Shown here in pieces: positions 1 through 5,129 of a stretch of DNA of 5,129 nucleotides. The position numbers and the translations under genes were made by a program. Position 1 is the stretch's first letter. The number at the start of each line of letters is the position of its first letter. The notes beneath the pieces were generated by a model. The model was not told where the DNA came from, searched no databases, and saw only the letters and a list, made by a program, of their open reading frames with translations. The DNA is from Cryomorphaceae bacterium (lineage in GTDB: Bacteria > Bacteroidota > Bacteroidia > Flavobacteriales_G > Salibacteraceae), in assembly GCA_003564735.1 (NCBI GenBank), contig PXEK01000164.1, positions 1 through 5,129 on the forward strand, given 5' to 3'.

Positions 1-1593
1 GGTATCGCCGGTGTTCCACGCGTAAGAAAACGTGGTATCTTGAAAGTTCATGGTAAAGGTATCGCCTTCACAAAGCAAGGTATCCGGCCCCAGGTAAGCG
101 TTGGGGTGCGGGTGAACGCGAAGGGTATCGAAGATGGTGTCTTCTTCACAACCCGAATAGGCTACGGCATAATAAGGATAGGTACCGTGTTGCGGAAACA
201 TAGTGCTGTGCGGCAGGTCTCGAGTTTTAACCATTGCCGCCGGTTGGCCCGGGAACTGAAATAACACACTGTCTAAAAAATTAGTGTCTGTTAAGGTGAC
301 TTGAAAGCTGTCACCCTCGCAGTTTTGGTGGGGAGTGGTTTTACCGTTTCGCGTAATAAGTGCATCGCTGACCATGTTGGGTAGGCCGCGATAACTGCCG
401 CCGCCCTGGCGATGTAAAGAAACACCTTGCACATTAATATTTGCGCCGGGGCCGAAAGTGTTAGGGTTATTGATTACGCCCAAATAAGGCCAGCCAGCAT
501 ATATCGTATAGTATATTCTATTATCGGGTCCTGTTTGTAAATGACCCGCACTGTGCCATACATTTTGAGCTCTTGAAAATAAATTCCAGGCTCCCGGAAT
601 TACTGCCGGATTACCGGAAGATAAATCATATTGAATAATACCCCCTGTTGTTGAGCACCATAATATGTTCTCATCGGGTGAAAATTCAACAGTCGGGAGT
701 GTTGTGCCAACCGGCCATGGATGAACATGCCCTACATAAAAAGTAGAGTCCATATCCAACGGCAGATAATTAGAAAGTTGCCCCGTGGAACGATCAAAAT
801 CATACAACTCAAATTGATGAGTCGCGCCGCAATTAAACGAGGGAATGGGATGATAATCTACAAAACAATTGTCCGGGTTATTGGCAAAAGCCATTTGGGT
901 GCCGGAATGATTAAATTTGAATTGACCCGACTCCATCACATTCGGAATCAACTGAGGAAAACCTAAATTCGTCACAACAGGAACGGAATCTATACCATTG
1001 GGGGTTAACAAACGTGCCTCCCACCTATTTGAAAGCATTTTACGCGTCATAATCCAGTAATCGCGATTGTTCGCATGCCGCGTAGCGGCAATACCCAACA
1101 TTAATGAGTCCGTACCGGGCACTACTACATTCAATTCCCCCGGAGGCACATCCCCCAAGCCATTATTTAAAGACATATCAACAATGGTGTACCGCAATTC
1201 TCCTCTCCCTTCTAATATCATGTATTTCCCGGGATTGCAAGGCATGAGCAATACGAGCCTAAAAAAGCCTCTTTGCGCAGAAAATTGTCTATTTAAATTC
1301 CCGTTGGGCATGGCTTGCCCGTTTGCATCATAAATATTATCATGATCAGCGTAAAACAATAAGTTCCCTTGTTTATCAGACATGGTTATTGGTGAAGAGT
1401 TAATCATAACATTGCTGTTATTTACCACATTGGGGATGCCACCATTGAAATTCAGGTTGTAATCTGCAAAATACCACCAGTTACTTCTTCCGCCGTTAAT
1501 TTGAGCTGTGGCTTGAAAGCAAAGCAGAAATAACAATACCGACCCGAGTAAGGGAGTTATATTAAAAACTAGATTGTGTAATCTGTATTTCAT
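1..1593 (-). CDS. Secreted propeller-like protein with PKD/Ig-like tail (3'-partial)
   Basis: The frame is open from ATG at 1591-1593 to base 1 with no stop, giving 531 residues. It is the only ATG, GTG or TTG in frame after the preceding stop at 1732-1734, and it begins a clear signal peptide (about 1-31). Residues 38-410 read as the Bacteroidota propeller-like family: NWWYFADYNLNFNGGIP at 38-54, then GNLLFYAD, VDMSLNNGLGDV, DYWIMTR, PVVTNLG, FELYDFDRSTG, VEFSPDENILW, IIQYDL and finally RGLPNM at 402-407. A PKD-like module follows at about 425-495 (CEGDSFQVTL, HGTYPYYAVAYSGCEEDT). An Ig-like module then starts at about 498 (YLGPDTLLCEGD, YAWNTGDT) and is cut by the edge. Relatives often end in a gliding-motility-associated T9SS type B (CHU_C) domain; here that end is not visible. 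An extracellular or surface location is likely. The biochemical role is unknown, and no enzyme motif was seen. It lies 71 bp downstream of the other gene on the same strand. Confidence 0.92.
   Translation of the reverse strand, partial: MKYRLHNLVFNITPLLGSVLLFLLCFQATAQINGGRSNWWYFADYNLNFNGGIPNVVNNSNVMINSSPITMSDKQGNLLFYADHDNIYDANGQAMPNGNLNRQFSAQRGFFRLVLLMPCNPGKYMILEGRGELRYTIVDMSLNNGLGDVPPGELNVVVPGTDSLMLGIAATRHANNRDYWIMTRKMLSNRWEARLLTPNGIDSVPVVTNLGFPQLIPNVMESGQFKFNHSGTQMAFANNPDNCFVDYHPIPSFNCGATHQFELYDFDRSTGQLSNYLPLDMDSTFYVGHVHPWPVGTTLPTVEFSPDENILWCSTTGGIIQYDLSSGNPAVIPGAWNLFSRAQNVWHSAGHLQTGPDNRIYYTIYAGWPYLGVINNPNTFGPGANINVQGVSLHRQGGGSYRGLPNMVSDALITRNGKTTPHQNCEGDSFQVTLTDTNFLDSVLFQFPGQPAAMVKTRDLPHSTMFPQHGTYPYYAVAYSGCEEDTIFDTLRVHPHPNAYLGPDTLLCEGDTFTMNFQDTTFSYAWNTGDT
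1501..1593 (-). other. Sec signal peptide of the downstream secreted protein
   Basis: Residues 1-31 have a basic start (K2, R4), a hydrophobic core (about 12-26, PLLGSVLLFLLCF within it) and a probable signal peptidase I site after ATA at residue 30 or after Q31. The ATAQ ending is typical of Bacteroidota secreted proteins. The cysteine at 26 follows FLL and does not form a good lipobox, so a lipoprotein is unlikely. This peptide fixes the start codon choice. The leader before the ATG is AT-rich with no Shine-Dalgarno motif, which is normal in this phylum. Confidence 0.85.
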
Positions 1594-1610
1594 CCAATTG
1601 CTTGATAATA

Positions 1611-1658
1611 TTAAAATAAACGCAAGAGTACACCATCTGTTTCGTGTACTCTTGCGTT
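1611..1658 (-). terminator. Intrinsic (rho-independent) terminator after the large T9SS protein gene
   Basis: Arms 1619-1633 and 1644-1658 are perfect 15-bp inverted repeats (core CGCAAGAGTACAC and its complement) around a 10-nt loop. On the minus-strand transcript the hairpin starts 6 nt after the TAA stop of the large gene, and its 3' arm runs straight into a U-rich tract (UUUAUUUU). The + strand side has a less uniform T tail, so termination of the minus-strand gene is the main reading. The hairpin ends only 25 nt before the ATG of the downstream gene. This implies that the downstream gene has its own promoter or depends on read-through. Confidence 0.85.
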
Positions 1659-1664
1659 CATTTG

Positions 1665-4600
1665 TTAATTCACCACCAAACGGTGTGTTTCTATTCTGTT
1701 GTTCTGCATGATGCGAATCAAGTATAATCCCTTAGCAAAGTTAGACCAATCAGCCTGTACCGTACTTTGTCCGGCATTTAATGCCGATTGAGTATATACT
1801 TTAGTCCCTGCAGAATTATACACTTCAATACTCCATTCACCATCATTGGAACTATTCAATTCTATATTGACCATTCCGGTAGAGGGATTGGGGTAAACCT
1901 TTGTGCTGAAATTTGGATTTAACAAGTCGTTTTTATCCTCAACTTGTTCGTCAAATTCCGAATCATTTCCTTTTTTTCTGAATACGCCTTGCGAACCCTG
2001 ATCAGGACCTATACGTGTTAAAAACATTTCTGTAATTGCTACTCCGGACGGATTTATAGGAATTGTCGTCATATTGGGTGAAAATGCGGGATTCAAATCT
2101 ACAAAGGATTCGCTATACCCCGGCACAAAAGCATTTCTGTTTAATGCAGCTACACCCGAAGCATAATTATCAGCCAACCACAAATTAGAAACCCACTCTG
2201 CCGTAATGGAAGACCTGTCAATTTCCATTACAAACATTTCTGTTCCACCGTTGGCTACAAAATTAACACCGCCACCGCCGAGTTCTTCAATTGCCGGAAT
2301 TGTAGCACTTGTTTCTACTTCGCCAACCATATACAAATTCTCAAAGTCTCTATCGATGATTACTCCGGTAGCGACAGATCGAATATAAGGAGCCGAAGCC
2401 GGCTCAATCCCTGTAAGTCCGTCAAAAGTTAAAGTATTCGTGCCGGAGTTATAAGTGTGACCGGCTATAAAGGCCGCGGGATTTGATGAATTAACAGTCA
2501 GCCCCCAATTATCTAAATCTCCCGAAAACTCTCCCACTATGTAAATTTCAAAATCACTCCCGGGTAAGTTGCGATAATCAATTTCAATACCCTCTGATTC
2601 ATCGACCGCCTCAGGACTATCGTTAAAAAAATTACCGCCCCCTAAATTAATAAAGCCGTTAGAGAGATTTGTACCGTTAAAGTCCAATCCCCCCACAAAG
2701 GCATCAAAGTTTCCCGGAGCTGCGGGTAAATTACCGCCAAAAAAACCGGCATTTTCATATCGTCCCGTTGCATACAGTACAGACTGACCTGTTCCATCAT
2801 CATACCATTCGATATCATTGACAATTTCAAAAGTATTTAAACCTCCGATAGGAGTACGGTTGGCGGACACGATGTCATAAGCATCAATCGGAGGTGTGCC
2901 GGGAATCGTAATTACCTCCATTTCACCAATAAAAGCTTGATTATCGACACGTCCGCCGAGCAGATACACCATGGCTCCGGTGGATTTCTCCACAAACTCT
3001 ACAGAGGTGAGTTTCTCATAATCCGGAAGTTGAACGGGAATTAAAACAGGGTGTAAATTATTTATTGCCGTTCCGCCGGGCACTATGCTGCCTAAAACAT
3101 AATTGCCGTCAACTGCTTGTAAGGTTTCAAAAGTTTGTGCAGCAAGTTGATTGGCTATATTATTTGTAGGCCCGTTCCAAACTTGAAGTTGTGGTGAGGG
3201 AGTAACCACAACATTCTGATCACTTGAATAAAACAGAATATGAAGTTCGTTATTTCTAAACTCCATATCTGTAGCTGTTATGTAAAATGTTTCTCCAGGT
3301 TGTAAATGCGTAAAAGCCACCCATTGAAAACTGCCGCACTCATTGTATTTAACTACATACATGCCTGAATCTGCATTTCCTGAGGTAATTGTCACATCCT
3401 CTATTGTAGCGGTATTTAAGAAAGTACCCATGACGTAGATATTGTCATCTAAATCGCTTTCAATATCTACAACAATAGTAGAATCTGAATCTTCAGAGTA
3501 TTTATGCCAAGTACTCGCTGCATTTTCATTTATGGTGAAAGCCTCCGTAAGGGCACATTGATCACCGGTTGCGGGATCGATATTTGTAACGGTTACATCA
3601 TAAGTGCCTGAACACAACTCATCACGCAGCGGAGCGGCTGATGAGCCGTCATTCCAACCGTATGTGTAATTGGCAATACCGGCCAAAGGGTTCAGAGTGA
3701 AATCAATTTCACCAACACAAACTCCGTAACAGGGTACATCGGTAATGTTTATGTTTGTGTATTCGAAGCCGGGTCCCGGCTGATTGGTTCCTATACTCAC
3801 GGGTGCACTTTGTACCGTACAGCCGTTGGCATCGGTCACGGTTACGTTGTCCGGGGGGCCAAAACCGGAATTGTTGCATAAATTGGTTACGGTTTGGGTG
3901 GTAGCCCCGCCAAATGTCCACAAGTAAGTATAAGGCGGTGTGCCGCCGGTGGGATTGGCCGTGACTTGTGCATCACAAATCCCGTCACATTCTTCATCGT
4001 TATCAACTGTTACGGTGACTTGTAAAAAGTCAGCTTGAAATGTAGCTGTTTCACTACAGCCGGTACCCGGTTCTGAAACAATAACGGTATAAGTACCCGG
4101 TGTGGTAACCGTTATGTTTTGTGTTTGTTGCCCGCCCGGAATCCACAAAAAATTGGGATTGGTGGCACTCGTTGAAGCTGAAAGTTGCATCGCAGGTGTA
4201 CCGCCCAAACAGTTGGAAGTAGAAATACTTGCCGTTATGGGTGTGGGGCACGGATTGTTACAGCTAAAATCAGGTATGGGCGGGTTGGGTTCTGACGAAA
4301 ATGAAACTTGTGATGCTCCAATAATCGAATAGGAAATACCGCGATTATAGTCATCTGCCAATACTAATTCGTCAATACCCGGTGCCGGTTGGTTAAATTG
4401 GCAAGCCCCGGTTAAATTCATACCGTTAAAGGCGATTACGGGAAGTCCTTGAGGGGTATCGTAGGTATTTGCCGTTAAAACCGGATCATTAGACGGTGAA
4501 ATAGCAAATGATGCCGGAAAATGACTCCAGCCACTGAATGGTGCACCGGGCGAAATTGATTCCGTTAACGTCATATTTATCAAGTTATTTGTACCAAAAT

Positions 4601-5129
4601 CATATTCCAAAACATAGGGTATCCCTTCATCAAAAGGATCAAAATAAGAAAGTATTAAAGCACGAGATGTTGCGCCGCCCAAATGTTCTTGATAGACCAT
4701 GTGATTGTATTCACCTCGAAATGTTCGGGAAATTTCCACCGCCATATCTATATCAAAGTTGTTATTCATTTTTGCGGTAAAGGGTATGTTGTTAATTGCC
4801 CCCGATACAATATAATTGAACGGCCCGGTTGCAACACCTATGGGCGGGGTCTCTTTTACGTCATGTACATCTATTTGAGCAAAATTACCACCGGGTGTTA
4901 GTACTTCTTGGTAGCGAACGGTTGGCGCACCTAATACACTCCCGGAGCCCGGGTCAACCTCCATAGATGCTATAGCGGAATAGTCTTCATTCATTCCATA
5001 AGTAACTAATATTTCTGTCGTGAGGTTTTCTTTGTGGACAAATGACGCCGTGAGTGAGTTGCGAGAAATCTGAAAGGCCTCCATTCTAGAATTGAAAATA
5101 TCTGTTCCCCCGGGATCAAGACGTGTTAA
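1665..5129 (-). CDS. Large T9SS-secreted surface protein with SprB repeats and propeller-like repeats (5'-partial)
   Basis: The frame is open from the right edge to a TAA stop at 1665-1667, giving 1154 visible residues. Residue 1 here is the edge codon. The first internal ATG is at 5082-5084, but 15 in-frame codons precede it (LTRLDPGGTDIFNSR) and fit the repeat that follows. The real start and signal peptide are therefore outside the window. Domains in order: propeller-like repeats, about 1-250; Ig/PKD-like module, about 295-365; two SprB repeats, about 372-533; a second repeat set with recurring [YF]xxG strands, about 538-1045; a charged linker, about 1050-1068; and a T9SS type A sorting domain, about 1074-1154, with VYPNPSTG, the GLYLIRI strand and a terminal HRLVVN. 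In the family, this tail directs export across the outer membrane and is cleaved, usually leaving the protein on the cell surface or free outside. An adhesive or structural role is inferred. No catalytic motif was seen. The domain class is well supported; the specific function is unknown. Confidence 0.93.
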   Translation of the reverse strand, partial: LTRLDPGGTDIFNSRMEAFQISRNSLTASFVHKENLTTEILVTYGMNEDYSAIASMEVDPGSGSVLGAPTVRYQEVLTPGGNFAQIDVHDVKETPPIGVATGPFNYIVSGAINNIPFTAKMNNNFDIDMAVEISRTFRGEYNHMVYQEHLGGATSRALILSYFDPFDEGIPYVLEYDFGTNNLINMTLTESISPGAPFSGWSHFPASFAISPSNDPVLTANTYDTPQGLPVIAFNGMNLTGACQFNQPAPGIDELVLADDYNRGISYSIIGASQVSFSSEPNPPIPDFSCNNPCPTPITASISTSNCLGGTPAMQLSASTSATNPNFLWIPGGQQTQNITVTTPGTYTVIVSEPGTGCSETATFQADFLQVTVTVDNDEECDGICDAQVTANPTGGTPPYTYLWTFGGATTQTVTNLCNNSGFGPPDNVTVTDANGCTVQSAPVSIGTNQPGPGFEYTNINITDVPCYGVCVGEIDFTLNPLAGIANYTYGWNDGSSAAPLRDELCSGTYDVTVTNIDPATGDQCALTEAFTINENAASTWHKYSEDSDSTIVVDIESDLDDNIYVMGTFLNTATIEDVTITSGNADSGMYVVKYNECGSFQWVAFTHLQPGETFYITATDMEFRNNELHILFYSSDQNVVVTPSPQLQVWNGPTNNIANQLAAQTFETLQAVDGNYVLGSIVPGGTAINNLHPVLIPVQLPDYEKLTSVEFVEKSTGAMVYLLGGRVDNQAFIGEMEVITIPGTPPIDAYDIVSANRTPIGGLNTFEIVNDIEWYDDGTGQSVLYATGRYENAGFFGGNLPAAPGNFDAFVGGLDFNGTNLSNGFINLGGGNFFNDSPEAVDESEGIEIDYRNLPGSDFEIYIVGEFSGDLDNWGLTVNSSNPAAFIAGHTYNSGTNTLTFDGLTGIEPASAPYIRSVATGVIIDRDFENLYMVGEVETSATIPAIEELGGGGVNFVANGGTEMFVMEIDRSSITAEWVSNLWLADNYASGVAALNRNAFVPGYSESFVDLNPAFSPNMTTIPINPSGVAITEMFLTRIGPDQGSQGVFRKKGNDSEFDEQVEDKNDLLNPNFSTKVYPNPSTGMVNIELNSSNDGEWSIEVYNSAGTKVYTQSALNAGQSTVQADWSNFAKGLYLIRIMQNNRIETHRLVVN
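1668..1910 (-). other. T9SS type A C-terminal sorting domain (Por secretion tail)
   Basis: The last 81 or so residues of the large protein match the family layout: a VYPNPSTG opening (with MVNIEL following), a central strand pair (WSIEVYNSAGTKVYTQ), a QADWSNFAKGLYLIRI stretch and a closing HRLVVN at the very C-terminus. In known systems this domain is recognised by the T9SS translocon and removed by the PorU sortase-like protease during surface attachment or release. A charged, probably flexible linker (RKKGNDSEFDEQVEDKND) precedes it. Confidence 0.95.
3531..4016 (-). repeat. Two tandem SprB-type repeats within the large protein
   Basis: Visible residues 372-446 and about 460-533 form two diverged SprB repeats. 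The first has GGTPPYTYLWTFGGATTQTV and ends VTVTDANGC; the second has ANYTYGWNDGS, LCSGTYDVTVT and GDQC. Both carry four cysteines at matching places (381, 385, 418, 437 and 467, 471, 506, 525). SprB repeats are named from the mobile gliding adhesin of Flavobacterium johnsoniae and occur widely in Bacteroidota surface proteins. The repetition is at protein level; the DNA copies are too diverged to look like a recent duplication. Confidence 0.85.
4035..4247 (-). other. Ig/PKD-like module before the SprB repeats
   Basis: Visible residues 295-365 read as a beta-sandwich module of the kind common in Bacteroidota surface proteins: ITASISTSNCLGGTPAMQL, then FLWIPGGQQTQNITVTTPG, TYTVIVSEPGTGC and a closing strand. 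The two cysteines (307 and 358) sit where a domain-closing disulfide would be expected. It acts as a spacer or binding module between the N-terminal repeats and the SprB pair. The exact family (PKD versus Ig-like) cannot be settled by eye. Confidence 0.65.

Noticed and set aside
1..129. GGTATC occurs five times (1, 34, 58, 79, 124), looking like a short DNA repeat.
   Set aside because: All five are in frame as GAT ACC (Asp-Thr) in the PKD/Ig-like region of the minus-strand gene, so protein composition and codon choice explain them.
40..1333. Plus-strand open frames at 40-264, 721-966 and 1067-1333.
   Set aside because: They lie wholly opposite the well-supported minus-strand gene, have no family features or signal peptides, and look like chance antisense frames.
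1619..1658. The inverted repeat as a regulator-binding operator or transposon end.
   Set aside because: Its position right after a stop codon, the 10-nt loop and the U-rich tract fit an intrinsic terminator. No transposase or target duplication is present.
1736..1743. Minus-strand TAACTTTG, a match to the Bacteroidota -7 promoter motif TAnnTTTG, about 150 nt before the downstream gene.
   Set aside because: It lies in the conserved sorting-domain coding sequence (NFAKG), has no obvious -33 TTTG partner, and its transcript would have to pass the terminator. A chance match is likelier.
2206..4901. Plus-strand frames (2206-2388, 4102-4332, 4538-4780, 4683-4901) and short alternate minus-strand frames (2642-2830, 3709-3921, 4054-4251).
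   Set aside because: All are shadows inside the large T9SS gene, with low-complexity or unlikely translations and no recognisable motif.
1..5129. A previously undescribed defence, mobile or catalytic system.
   Set aside because: Both genes are fully accounted for as secreted repeat proteins of known Bacteroidota types. No enzyme motif, toxin-antitoxin pair, RNA element or array was seen on either strand.

Overview
The window comes from a member of the Bacteroidota. The large upstream protein ends in a type IX secretion system (T9SS) type A sorting domain and carries SprB-type repeats. The downstream protein belongs to a propeller-like family, followed by PKD/Ig-like modules, that is common in gliding and T9SS-bearing Bacteroidota. 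Starts lack a clear Shine-Dalgarno sequence, and the leader is AT-rich, both usual for this phylum. The sequence does not support a genus or family.

All supported coding is on the minus strand, so transcription runs from right to left. From 5129 to 1665 lies the 3' part of a very large secreted surface protein. Its true start is beyond the right edge. Its visible order is an N-terminal set of about 55-60-residue propeller-like repeats, an Ig/PKD-like module, two four-cysteine SprB repeats, a second set of propeller-like repeats, a short charged linker and the T9SS sorting tail. A 71-bp gap (1594-1664) follows and holds a strong intrinsic terminator hairpin. From 1593 to 1 lies the 5' part of a second secreted protein. 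It has a signal peptide, a propeller-like domain and the start of a PKD/Ig-like tail, and it runs off the left edge with no stop codon in the window.

Both proteins look like T9SS-era cell-surface or extracellular proteins, probably adhesive or structural. No enzyme active site, defence gene, mobile element, RNA gene or CRISPR array is visible. There is no sign of a new biological system. The points most worth a second look are the two-propeller architecture around the SprB cassette, the conserved four-cysteine spacing in the SprB pair, and the terminator placed directly before the downstream start with no recognisable promoter between them. There is no stretch over 300 bases without a gene.
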